DNA of 64,000 nucleotides from an uncultured Sphingomonas sp. (GTDB lineage: Bacteria; Pseudomonadota; Alphaproteobacteria; Sphingomonadales; Sphingomonadaceae): NCBI RefSeq assembly GCF_934560975.1, contig NZ_CAKTFO010000006.1:62001-126000 (forward strand), in the 5' to 3' direction. Each line of letters opens with the position of its first letter. Positions within the stretch are counted from its first letter, which is position 1. Position numbers and translations under genes: made by a program. Shown here one piece after another: positions 1-7,949 of this stretch. The notes under the pieces were generated by a model that was given only the letters and a program-made list of their open reading frames with translations, made no database searches and had not been told where the DNA came from.

Positions 1-1683
1 GAGCGCCGCCGCATTCTGGCTCGACCAGGTGTGCTGGTACGGCCCGACCCGCGGTTTGACATAGTTCAGCGCCGCCTCCGTCACCCCACCGTCACCGATG
101 ATATTGAGCGGAACGCAGCCCGCCGCGCGCGCGGCGACGTTGGCGCACGCGATCGTCCCGTTGGGCAGGCGAACCGCCTGGTAGGCCGTCCTGAACCGCG
201 CGATATTGAGCATGTTGGACACCTGGATGTCCGTCTTGTTGTGCCCATATTCGTAATAAGCGTCGTAGCTCCATTCGGTACCAAGGCCGTCGAACTTGCC
301 GGTCGCGCCGATTACGCCACGCAGGCTGGTGCGTATGGGCTGAACCTTGATGAAGTCTCCCAACTGGGCAAGCGCGGAACCATATTGGAACGACGTGATG
401 CCGGCATTCGTGCAGGCCTGCTGGATGGCATCCGGCACGAACGGATTGGCATTCGGATTGCCGACGCCGCACTGGATGTTCAGGTTCGCCTGCTGGGCAA
501 AGCCCGGATTTGGCGAGTTTTCGGATTTCACCCGCGATGCGTTGAAGGTGAAGTACAGCTCATTGTTGGGCGCGAAATCATAGCCGACGCGCGTATAGCC
601 GTTGAACCGCTCCAGCTTCGAAGCAAGGCTGGTGCCCGCGCCCACCACACCGCTGGTGTCGCCGCCGGAGCAGAAGGACGGCGTACACCCGGTCACGGCC
701 CCCGTGCCCGTCGGCACACCGTTGGAGCCATATTGGAACTGGTAGGGCTGGCCGCCGGCCCCGAACGCAATGCCCTGCAGCGGACCCGAGGTGATCAGGC
801 CGAATTTTGAATATTGATATTGCTGCGCGTTGCGGATGTTCCGGATACGCGGCTGGCCCGCCGGCGTGGTGGTCACGCCGGTCTGCACGAAGGCCGGTGA
901 ATTATACCAGTCGCGGCCATTGGCGCCGACGATGCCGAAGCCCGGATTGGGAACGCCGCCCTGATGGCCATATTCGGCGCTCACCGCGACGTGCAGGCGA
1001 TCGTCCATGAAGCTGTTGCCCCATGCGACCTGCGCAGTGGCGCCCTCGTCATCGCCATAATCGGTGATGCTGCCCTGGAAGTTGGCCTTGAAGCCCTTGA
1101 AACGCTTGTCGGTGACGAAGTTGACCACGCCGGCGACCGCGTCCGAACCGTAGGACGCCGATGCGCCGCCGTTCACCACGTCCACGCGCTGGACGAGCAG
1201 CTGCGGAAACTGGCTGACGTCGGGCACACCCGAATAATTGGCCCCGACGAAGCGTTGTCCGTCGAGCAGGGTGAGGGTGCGGATCGCACCGAGGCCCCGC
1301 AGCGAGAAGGAGCTGAGCCCCTGGATGCCGCTGGATGTGCTGCCCACCGACGTGGCGCGGCCGGTCGAGCCTTGCAGCGACGGCAGCTGGGTGATCGCGT
1401 TGAAGATGTTGGGTTGCGCCAGCTTGTTGATGTCGGCGGCACCGATCACCTGGGTCGGCGTCGGCGCGCTGAACCCGGTCGAGGTGATACGCGAGCCGGT
1501 GACGACGATATCCTGATCCTGCACCGTGCTGCTTTCGGCGGCCGCCGGTGGCGTCGGCTCCGCTTGCGCATGGACCGGCGCGGCGAGCAGGGCTGCCGCA
1601 AGGGCGCCCCCGCTCGCCGCGAGCATGACGCCGTGACGCACCGCCCCGGATCGACCCTGATTGTATGACCCCTTTGTGTTCAT
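1..1683 (-). CDS. TonB-dependent receptor, N-terminal 561 codons (3' end outside window)
   Basis: Outer-membrane TonB-dependent receptor of the large sphingomonad type, probably importing a carbohydrate or peptide. The start ATG at 1683-1681 follows a GGAGAAGG ribosome-binding site. Residues 1-40 form a signal peptide ending in APVHAQA. A short linker leads to DIVVTGSRI, the usual lead-in to the plug domain. Plug motifs LRGLGAIRTLTLLDGQRF and NGGASASYGSDAVAGVVNF are clear, and the beta-barrel then runs off the window edge. The gene is complete at its 5' end and truncated only by the window. The substrate cannot be read from sequence. It is divergent from the PEPxxWA gene across 596 bp. Confidence 0.93.
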   Translation of the reverse strand, partial: MNTKGSYNQGRSGAVRHGVMLAASGGALAAALLAAPVHAQAEPTPPAAAESSTVQDQDIVVTGSRITSTGFSAPTPTQVIGAADINKLAQPNIFNAITQLPSLQGSTGRATSVGSTSSGIQGLSSFSLRGLGAIRTLTLLDGQRFVGANYSGVPDVSQFPQLLVQRVDVVNGGASASYGSDAVAGVVNFVTDKRFKGFKANFQGSITDYGDDEGATAQVAWGNSFMDDRLHVAVSAEYGHQGGVPNPGFGIVGANGRDWYNSPAFVQTGVTTTPAGQPRIRNIRNAQQYQYSKFGLITSGPLQGIAFGAGGQPYQFQYGSNGVPTGTGAVTGCTPSFCSGGDTSGVVGAGTSLASKLERFNGYTRVGYDFAPNNELYFTFNASRVKSENSPNPGFAQQANLNIQCGVGNPNANPFVPDAIQQACTNAGITSFQYGSALAQLGDFIKVQPIRTSLRGVIGATGKFDGLGTEWSYDAYYEYGHNKTDIQVSNMLNIARFRTAYQAVRLPNGTIACANVAARAAGCVPLNIIGDGGVTEAALNYVKPRVGPYQHTWSSQNAAAL

Positions 1684-1742
1684 GGCAGCCCCCTTCTCCA
1701 TCGTGATTCCATGGCAGGGGCACGGACGAGCGCACGGTCGGG

Positions 1743-1761
1743 CCTGCCCTGGAAGGGCAGG
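1743..1761. repeat. 8-bp perfect hairpin in the receptor 5' leader
   Basis: CCTGCCCT and AGGGCAGG are perfect inverted arms around a 3-base loop, about 60 bases upstream of the minus-strand receptor start. There is no T-tract, so it is not a standard terminator. It could fold in the leader RNA of the receptor. Its function is unknown. Confidence 0.35.
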
Positions 1762-1821
1762 TGACCTTGGGAGTGGCGATGCGGTCTGTCGCCGCCTGGC
1801 CGCTCACCCCCCTTGAGCTGC

Positions 1822-1887
1822 GTCGACCTTCCTCTCCCGTCGACCCTTTTTAGCATTGTCGACGATGCACACGGCTTTGTCGACAAA
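1822..1887. promoter_or_regulatory. Cluster of four GTCGAC palindromes between divergent genes
   Basis: The 596-bp region 1684-2279 between the receptor (minus) and the PEPxxWA gene (plus) holds no convincing gene. It contains GTCGAC at 1822, 1839, 1858 and 1879. The last two extend to TTGTCGAC repeats exactly 21 bp apart, and the fourth sits in the 12-bp perfect palindrome TTTGTCGACAAA (1876-1887). Two helical turns of spacing suits a dimeric repressor or activator. The assignment as an operator is inference. Confidence 0.35.
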
Positions 1888-2279
1888 ATAATGCAGGCCC
1901 CAAAACAGGTCGAGGAAGAGCCGGTTCCCGGCCGCCACAGGCAGGGCAGGGGCTTGCTGGGCTGCCTTCGTGAGCGACGCCGAAGCCCGGCGGCACACAC
2001 CGGGCCCTTAAGCCGATCGCGGACAGCCCTGCCTCGGAATATGCCCTCATCATGCCAGTCCAGGGTCGGCTGGCCTGATCCGACCGCATCGGGCGCGCGA
2101 CCGATGGGAGCCAACCCTTTCGGATTATACTCTAAAAGGGTGCCACCAACCCGCAAATGGGGGGCATCCTGGCAAGCTCCGCAGGGCTAAAATGCGATCA
2201 CGATCTGCGTCGACCAGCAAGCAAGGGTCCAAGCGGATAACCGGCGATGTCGCCGGGATCGTGGTCAAGGGAGAGGCTC

Positions 2280-2975
2280 ATGAAGAAGGTTCTTCTTGCC
2301 GTGCGTGCGGCAATCCTGTCGACGACGTTCGTGTCGGGACTGGCGATGGCTGCCGTCGTGGTGCCGGGCGACAACGGTGTCACACCGGATGACTTCGCCA
2401 CCATATCGGGTACGCAAGGTGAGTTGCTGCGTTCGACCAGCTTCACCGGCGTGACCGGCACCTTTTCGGCGACGATGCGCTCGGCCGTGTATCGCAATAC
2501 GTTCGGCACGCTCGACTTCTATTATCAGGTGTCCAGGCTCGGCGCGGGCACCGGCGGCGATGACCTGATCAAGACGCTGACGGCGAGCAACTTCGGCGGG
2601 TTCAGCACGGACGTGTACCGCTCGGCATCGGATCCCGATGGCGCGGGCCAGTTTCTGGAAACGTCGGGCACCGTTCGGCCGCTGACAACGGTGGGCAGGA
2701 CGCCCGACGGCAAGGTCGTGACCGTCAGCTTCGCGCTGCCCGGACAGGCCGGCATCGGGGACAATGATACCACATCGACCTACATCTTCCGCACCGATGC
2801 GACGCGGTTCGACACCGGCTTCTGGTCGCTCCAGGACGGCAGCAGCATTTCGGGCACGGCCTTTGCTCCGGGTGCGGTGCCTGAGCCTGCATCCTGGGCG
2901 ATGATGATCGGCGGATTCGGCATGATCGGTGCCGCGATGCGCCGCCGGCAGAAGCTGGTCGCACACGTCGCCTGA
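2280..2975 (+). CDS. PEPxxWA-CTERM sorting-domain protein
   Basis: Secreted protein of 231 residues with no recognised catalytic domain. The start ATG at 2280 follows GGGAGAGG. It has an N-terminal signal peptide (MKKVLLAVRAAIL, then a hydrophobic stretch to AMAA) and a beta-rich, Thr/Ser/Gly-rich middle. The C-terminal signal is VPEPASWAMMIGGFGMIG followed by RRR, the PEPxxWA variant of the PEP-CTERM tripartite tag (motif, hydrophobic segment, basic tail). Such proteins are processed by exosortase-type systems and are usually linked to exopolysaccharide. No exosortase is seen in the window. The 289 bp after it appear empty. Confidence 0.88.
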   Translation: MKKVLLAVRAAILSTTFVSGLAMAAVVVPGDNGVTPDDFATISGTQGELLRSTSFTGVTGTFSATMRSAVYRNTFGTLDFYYQVSRLGAGTGGDDLIKTLTASNFGGFSTDVYRSASDPDGAGQFLETSGTVRPLTTVGRTPDGKVVTVSFALPGQAGIGDNDTTSTYIFRTDATRFDTGFWSLQDGSSISGTAFAPGAVPEPASWAMMIGGFGMIGAAMRRRQKLVAHVA

Positions 2976-3264
2976 TCCTGCTTCGAGGAAGGGGAGCAGC
3001 GCCGTCGGCACGTGTGCGCGCCGGCGGCGCGGCGGCTTTGACTGGCGGGAGAAGGGTGTGGTTCACCGGCCGCCGGCATGCGCCATGTCCGCCTTCCGCT
3101 CTCCCCACGGAAGCGCCGGGTTGTAGCATCGAGCCGTCAGTTGCTCGAACGCTCGCCAAGTCGGTCATTGCGGCGACATTCCCTACGCTGAACCTGTTCC
3201 GATTTGCCGCACAGCCTCTATGGCGGACCGGGCGTTTGCCCGACACCGGCATGAGGATGAACAG

Positions 3265-4008
3265 ATGATCTTGCGCAGTGACGAGACACGGGACGTCGAC
3301 GTGCCCGGCAGCGGTCCGATGCGGATGCACCTGTTTCGGCCGGCGGTCGAGGGTCGCTTTCCGGGCGTGCTGCTGTTTTCCGAAATCTACCAGGTCACGG
3401 CGCCGATCCGCCGGCTGGCGGCGATGATCGCGGGACTGGGCCACGTGGTGGCCGTGCCGGAGGTTTACCACGAATATGAGCCGGCCGGGACGGTCCTGAA
3501 CTACGATCCCGCCGGCACGGACCGGGGCAACGCGCTGAAGATCGCCAAGCCGGTCGCGGCCTATGATGCGGACGCGGCGGCGGCCCTGACCGCTCTCCAG
3601 CAGCATCCGGCATGCAACGGCCGGCTGGGAACATTCGGCGTGTGCCTGGGCGGGCATCTTGCCTATCGGGCAGCGCTCGATCCGCGCGTGTCCGCGGCCG
3701 CCTGCTTCTACCCGACCGACATCCATTCGGGCACTCTGGGAGAAGGGCGGGCGGACGACAGCCTGGCGCGGATGGCCGAGTTGAACGCCCATGCCATGTT
3801 CGTCTGGGGGCGACAGGATCCGCATGTCTCGTTCGCCGGGCGAGAGGTGATCCGCGCGCGGCTGGAAGAGGTCGGCGCATCCTATGAGTGGCACGAGATG
3901 AACGCGCAGCATGCATTCTTGCGGGATGAGGGGCCACGTTACGATCCCGCGCTGTTCCTGCAGGCGATGGCGCTGACGCAGGCCTTTTTCGGCCGCGCTT
4001 TGGCTTGA
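3265..4008 (+). CDS. Dienelactone hydrolase family protein
   Basis: Cytoplasmic alpha/beta hydrolase of 247 residues. I chose ATG 3265 because GAGGA lies 5-9 bases upstream; an upstream in-frame start at 3220 would add 15 residues without similarity. Family features are GVLLFSEIYQVT near the N-terminus, the cysteine nucleophile in FGVCLGGHLAY, an Asp in WGRQDPHVS and the His in NAQHAFLRDEGPRYD. These form the Cys-Asp-His triad of dienelactone hydrolases. Its true substrate is unknown, since no chlorocatechol or aromatic-ring genes are nearby. Confidence 0.85.
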   Translation: MILRSDETRDVDVPGSGPMRMHLFRPAVEGRFPGVLLFSEIYQVTAPIRRLAAMIAGLGHVVAVPEVYHEYEPAGTVLNYDPAGTDRGNALKIAKPVAAYDADAAAALTALQQHPACNGRLGTFGVCLGGHLAYRAALDPRVSAAACFYPTDIHSGTLGEGRADDSLARMAELNAHAMFVWGRQDPHVSFAGREVIRARLEEVGASYEWHEMNAQHAFLRDEGPRYDPALFLQAMALTQAFFGRALA

Positions 4009-4035
4009 TGCAATCGTTGCACGGGCGAGGAGCCA

Positions 4036-4064
4036 CGGTTCGGCCGGGAATCCGGGCCGAGCCG
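4036..4064 (+). terminator. Possible hairpin terminator after the hydrolase
   Basis: CGGTTCGGCC and GGCCGAGCCG pair over 10 bases with one G-T wobble around a 9-base loop, 28 bases after the hydrolase stop. Only three Ts follow (GGGTTTCG), so intrinsic termination would be weak. Confidence 0.35.
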
Positions 4065-4138
4065 GAGGGTTTCGACCGAACGAGGGAGCCGGCGTTGCGA
4101 TCGGCACGTTGAACACAGTTCACCCGCCAGGAAATCTC

Positions 4139-4708
4139 ATGTCCAATCCACAAGGAATGTCCGCTCTACCCCCTCTGCCGTTACCACAACGATTGCAGGA
4201 GTTGCTGCACGAGGCGGCACGCATCGGGCGCGACGACATGATTTCCGCACTGCTACAGGCGGGCGCCGGCCTGGAAGTCCGCGATGCCAAAGGTTACACG
4301 CCGCTGATCCTGGCCAGCTATAACGGGCACGCCGCCGCCACTGCATCGCTGCTGGATCATGGGGCGGATCCGGCGGGCGTGGACGAGGCGCGCGGCAACA
4401 CGGCCCTGATGGGTGTGGCGTTCAAAGGCTATGGCGACATGGCGCGCGCACTCCTGGCGGCGGGCGCCGACCCGAACCAGCGAAATCGGGCCGGGCAAAC
4501 CGCGCTGATGAACGCCGTCATGTTCGGCCATACCACGATCGTAGAGATGCTGCTCGCTGCCGGGGCTGATACGCAGGTGGCCGATGTGGCCGGCAACAGC
4601 GCCGCCAGCATCGCGGCCGCGCAGGGCAGTGTCGCCATGGCGGACCGGATCGACCGAGCTGCCCGCCAGCTTGGCACAGAAGTCGATCGGGCCGATGCAG
4701 GATCGTAA
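4139..4708 (+). CDS. Ankyrin-repeat protein
   Basis: A 189-residue protein built almost entirely of ankyrin repeats. ATG 4139 follows CAGGAA, whereas an in-frame TTG at 4109 lacks a site. At least four repeats are visible, beginning near residues 35, 68, 102 and 135, with the canonical helix-turn-helix pattern (KGYTPLILASYNGH, GNTALMGVAFKGY, GQTALMNAVMFGH). There is no signal peptide or membrane segment, so it is probably a cytoplasmic protein-protein interaction scaffold. In other proteobacteria small ankyrin proteins of this size often sit beside catalase genes; none is present here. Its partner is unknown. Confidence 0.88.
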   Translation: MSNPQGMSALPPLPLPQRLQELLHEAARIGRDDMISALLQAGAGLEVRDAKGYTPLILASYNGHAAATASLLDHGADPAGVDEARGNTALMGVAFKGYGDMARALLAAGADPNQRNRAGQTALMNAVMFGHTTIVEMLLAAGADTQVADVAGNSAASIAAAQGSVAMADRIDRAARQLGTEVDRADAGS

Positions 4709-4858
4709 TGCAGGCCAAGGACACCAAGTATTTGCGGTTGCCGTTCAGGACATGGTGACTCGCCCTTAGTCCGGCGCACTGGAAACGAGGCCGATAGCGC
4801 AGGCGAACCCCCGAAAACCGCGCTCGACGGGCTTCGTGCATCCTTCTAGTCCGCACTT

Positions 4859-5251
4859 ATGAGTGACATGGTTTTCCGGCGGGTAATCTATCGCAGCATG
4901 GCGTGTAACGGCGCGGGGTATCGCGACCTGCCCGACATTCTGGCACAATCCCGCGTCAACAACGGTCTTGATGGCTTGTCCGGCCTCTTGTGGACCGATG
5001 GCGATCGTTACGTGCAATTGATCGAGGGACCGCCCGAAAGCGTCGCCATCACGCTGGCGCGCATCTTGGCCGACTCCAGGCACGAGGACATTCGCTTCGT
5101 CAGCGACGGCATGGCTGCGGATCGTGCCTTCGGAGATTGGTCGATGGCCAACCTGCCAGGGGATCAGACCGACAGCGTGGCCGAGCGGATGACCGTTATG
5201 CTGGCGGGGGCGCCTGCCGAAGTGAGGGAGATCTTTGCCGGACTGGTGTGA
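4859..5251 (+). CDS. BLUF-domain blue-light sensor
   Basis: Short 130-residue flavin photoreceptor consisting of a BLUF domain and a brief C-terminal helix, without an output domain. By alignment with known BLUF proteins, the photoactive residues are Tyr11 (VIYRS), Asn35 (SRVNNG), Gln53 (YVQLIEG), Trp94 and Met96 (DWSM). All are kept, so photochemistry is expected. Such short BLUF proteins act by binding a partner. The 150 bp upstream and 277 bp downstream contain no gene I can support. The rhodopsin operon lies about 5.5 kb downstream. Confidence 0.92.
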   Translation: MSDMVFRRVIYRSMACNGAGYRDLPDILAQSRVNNGLDGLSGLLWTDGDRYVQLIEGPPESVAITLARILADSRHEDIRFVSDGMAADRAFGDWSMANLPGDQTDSVAERMTVMLAGAPAEVREIFAGLV

Positions 5252-5528
5252 TCCCTCCCGCCAGCCGACACCCCGACACGCCCGAGACACTGCTTTCGCC
5301 CGCGCTACCCGGATGTCGCAGCCCATCAGCCGCATCCCGGTTCGCCCTGCACGCCACCGCCCTCCACCCGCGCGAAATGGCCGCAGACGATGTCCGCTTG
5401 TTCCGCAGGGCGCAGCAGTGCTTCGGCCGCGCCCGCCAGCCAGATCTCGTCGTCGTCGGGAAAGGCGGCGCAGTGAACCTGGACAGGTCGCTTTTTGGCC
5501 GAATGTGCTACTCTCCGCCGTGCTTGCG

Positions 5529-6290
5529 CTACTCCGCTAGACGACCATCGTGGATGGCGTCCATGGTGAACGGGAACAGCAGGTCGGGATCGGGCAGTTC
5601 CACGTCATGGGCGACCTCGGGCGGTGCGACCTGTTGCAGGATGTGGCGCATGATCGCCAGCCGGGCGGCTTTCTTGTGGTCGGCCCGCACGCAATACCAT
5701 GGCGCCAGCGGCGTGTGCGTCCGCGCGAGCATGATGTTGCGCGCCGCCGAATAATCGTCCCACTTGGCCTGGGCGACGGCATCCATGTCGGAAACCTTGA
5801 GCGCCTTGAGCGGATCTTTGCGCCGCGCAGCGAGGCGGTCCTTCTGCTCGTGCTTGGAGATGTCGAGCCAGATCTTGACCAGCTTGATCCCGCTTTCGAC
5901 CAGCATGCGCTCGAAATCGGGGGCATCGCGCAGGAATTCGGCCTGCTCGGCGGGGGTCGAGAAGCCCATGACCACCTCCACCCCGGCGCGGTTGTACCAG
6001 GAGCGATTGAAGATCACCAACTCGCCCGCCGCCGGCAGGTGTGCCGCGTAGCGTTGGAAGAACCATTGCGTTCGCTCGCGGTCCGACGGCTTCGGCAGCG
6101 CCACCACGCGGGTCGCCCGCACCGACAGATGTTCGGTGATCCGCTTGATCACTCCGTCCTTGCCGGCACTGTCGCGCCCTTCCAGCACCAGCACGACCCG
6201 TTCGCCGGAGGCCGCCATCACCTGCTCCGTCCGCACGAGTGCCAGTTGCAGGCGCGCGAGTGCGTCGAGGCCGTCATTCTTGTCGCTCAT
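5529..6290 (-). CDS. ppk2: Polyphosphate kinase 2 (PPK2)
   Basis: Transfers phosphate between polyphosphate and nucleotides. This is a 253-residue, one-domain PPK2, matching the usual length of short-form enzymes. ATG 6290 (MSDKND) follows GGCGGAGAC; an upstream start would add 11 unlikely residues. Walker A-like LVLEGRDSAGKDGVIKR, the Walker B-type IFNRSWYNRAGVE and the lid segment KDPLKALKVSDMDA are all present. The direction of the reaction (polyP synthesis or NTP regeneration) cannot be decided from sequence. It is divergent from the histidine kinase at 6506 across 215 bp. Confidence 0.93.
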   Translation of the reverse strand: MSDKNDGLDALARLQLALVRTEQVMAASGERVVLVLEGRDSAGKDGVIKRITEHLSVRATRVVALPKPSDRERTQWFFQRYAAHLPAAGELVIFNRSWYNRAGVEVVMGFSTPAEQAEFLRDAPDFERMLVESGIKLVKIWLDISKHEQKDRLAARRKDPLKALKVSDMDAVAQAKWDDYSAARNIMLARTHTPLAPWYCVRADHKKAARLAIMRHILQQVAPPEVAHDVELPDPDLLFPFTMDAIHDGRLAE

Positions 6291-6505
6291 TCTTGTCTCC
6301 GCCGCGGACCGGATCGGCCACATGGACAGAACGCGCGCCCGGCAAGATCGGCCAACCGGCCGAGTTCGCTGCCCGCGCCATTCAGACAGTCGCGGAGGTG
6401 CGCAGATCCCGGTTGTTAACCTGAAGTAATCATGCTCTTCTGGCGCGGTGAAGGGTGGCCAGGCGGGCGGAGGATAGTTCCGATCGCTTGCGAAAAGGTA
6501 TTTTC

Positions 6506-7522
6506 ATGTTCGAGCAGGCGTTCAGGGCAGTTGGCTACGGTGTCCTGATCACCGACACGCGTGTCGAGGCGCCAGGCCCTACCATTCGCTTCGTCAATGC
6601 CGCCATGTGCGACTTGACGGGCTATTCGGAAGGGGAACTGGTCGGCACCACGCCGCGCATCCTGCAAGGGCCGGATACCGACCGCGCCATGCTCGACCAA
6701 CTCAAGGAGGCGCTTCGGCTCGGGCGCACGTTCAAGGGCGAGGCGCTCAACTACCGCAAGGATGGCAGCCGCTATTTCGTCGATTGGACGATCGATCCCG
6801 TTCTGAACTCCGCCGGAGTGATCGAGGCATGGATCTCCGTCCAGCGCGACGTCACTAGGCGAAGGAAAACGCGGCAGGCCTTGCAGGAAAGCGAGCAGAC
6901 GCTGCAGGTGCTTGTCGCCGAACTGCAGCATCGTACCCGCAATCTGATGGGCGTGGTGTCCTCCATGGCCGACAAGACGGTCAGCGCGAGTGCCGACCTG
7001 CCCGATTTCCAATCCCGTTTCCGCGATCGGCTGGAGGCGCTGTCGCGGGTGCAGGGGCTGCTGTCCCGGCTCAACGACCATGATCGCGTGACGTTCGACG
7101 AGCTGATCCGCACCGAACTTGCCGCATTGGACGGGAGTGCTGACGGCGTGACGCTCAGCGGCCCGGCGGACGTCCGCATACGCTCGTCCACCGTGCAGGC
7201 GCTGGCGATGGCGCTGCATGAACTTGCGACCAACGCCGTGAAATACGGGGCGTTGCGGCAGCCTTCGGGCAAGCTCGCGATCACCTGGTCGTTCCAGGCG
7301 GAGGGCGCGGGCGGCAAGCCATGGCTGTTCATCGACTGGCGCGAAAGCGGGGTGGTCATGCCCGACCGAACGTCGGCGCAGATCGGCAGCGGTCAGGGTC
7401 GCGAGCTGATCGAGCGGGCCTTGCCGTACCAGCTGAAGGCCAGGACCTCGTTCACGTTTGAACCGGACGGCGTGCATTGCACCATCGCCATTCCCGTTTC
7501 GTCCAGCAGTGGAGCAGGCTGA
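6506..7522 (+). CDS. LOV-like PAS histidine kinase, HWE family
   Basis: Soluble sensor kinase of 338 residues. ATG 6506 follows AAAAGG; a GTG at 6455 would add 17 residues. Residues about 15-120 are a PAS domain closely resembling LOV (VNAAMCDLTGYS, ILQGPDTDR, LNYRKDG). The cysteine that forms the flavin adduct in LOV (GRNCRFLQ) is replaced, giving GTTPRILQ. A coiled linker follows, then the HWE dimerisation motif ELQHRTRNL with the phospho-acceptor His. The ATPase N-box is ALHELATNAVKYGAL and the family WxE is in IDWRESG. There are no membrane segments. It is followed after 5 bases by its response regulator. Confidence 0.9.
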   Translation: MFEQAFRAVGYGVLITDTRVEAPGPTIRFVNAAMCDLTGYSEGELVGTTPRILQGPDTDRAMLDQLKEALRLGRTFKGEALNYRKDGSRYFVDWTIDPVLNSAGVIEAWISVQRDVTRRRKTRQALQESEQTLQVLVAELQHRTRNLMGVVSSMADKTVSASADLPDFQSRFRDRLEALSRVQGLLSRLNDHDRVTFDELIRTELAALDGSADGVTLSGPADVRIRSSTVQALAMALHELATNAVKYGALRQPSGKLAITWSFQAEGAGGKPWLFIDWRESGVVMPDRTSAQIGSGQGRELIERALPYQLKARTSFTFEPDGVHCTIAIPVSSSSGAG

Positions 7523-7527
7523 AACCC

Positions 7528-7899
7528 ATGCCCGAACGCACCCCGCGCGCGTGCCGCATCCTGATCGTCGAAGATGAATACATGATCGCCGACCAGTTGC
7601 GTCGCGAGCTTGAGCAGATCGACTTCACCGTTCTCGGGCCAGTGTCCACGGTCGAGGATGCGCTGGACCTGATCCGGTCCGAGCCGCAGGTCGACGGCGC
7701 GATCCTCGACATAAATCTGGCGGGAGAACAGGTGTTTCCCGTTGCCGAACGGCTTGCGGAACAAGGCGTGCCGTTCCTGTTCGCGACCGGCTATGACCAT
7801 TCCGCCATCCCGGAACGCTTTGCCGGCGTCCAACGCTGCGAGAAGCCGTTTCGGCTGAGGGCTCTTACCGAGGCGATCGGGCGCGTGATCCTGTCCTAG
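7528..7899 (+). CDS. Single-domain response regulator
   Basis: A 123-residue receiver domain with no DNA-binding or enzymatic output. ATG 7528 lies 5 bases after the kinase stop, and an in-frame ATG at 7477 lies inside the kinase gene. The acidic pocket is VEDE (Glu15-Asp16), the phospho-acceptor is Asp61 (ILDINL), the conserved Thr is Thr87 (FATGY) and the Lys is Lys106 (CEKPF). The pairing with an HWE kinase suggests a phosphorelay or a direct protein-level effect. Its target is not in the window. Confidence 0.92.
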   Translation: MPERTPRACRILIVEDEYMIADQLRRELEQIDFTVLGPVSTVEDALDLIRSEPQVDGAILDINLAGEQVFPVAERLAEQGVPFLFATGYDHSAIPERFAGVQRCEKPFRLRALTEAIGRVILS

Positions 7900-7949
7900 A
7901 CCTTCGGGTGGCGATCACGTCACTTACCGGATGGCCCACCAGCCTTCAT

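Noticed and set aside
6506..6900. LOV photoreceptor kinase
   Set aside because: The PAS domain resembles LOV, but the adduct-forming Cys is replaced by Pro, so classical LOV photochemistry cannot be claimed.
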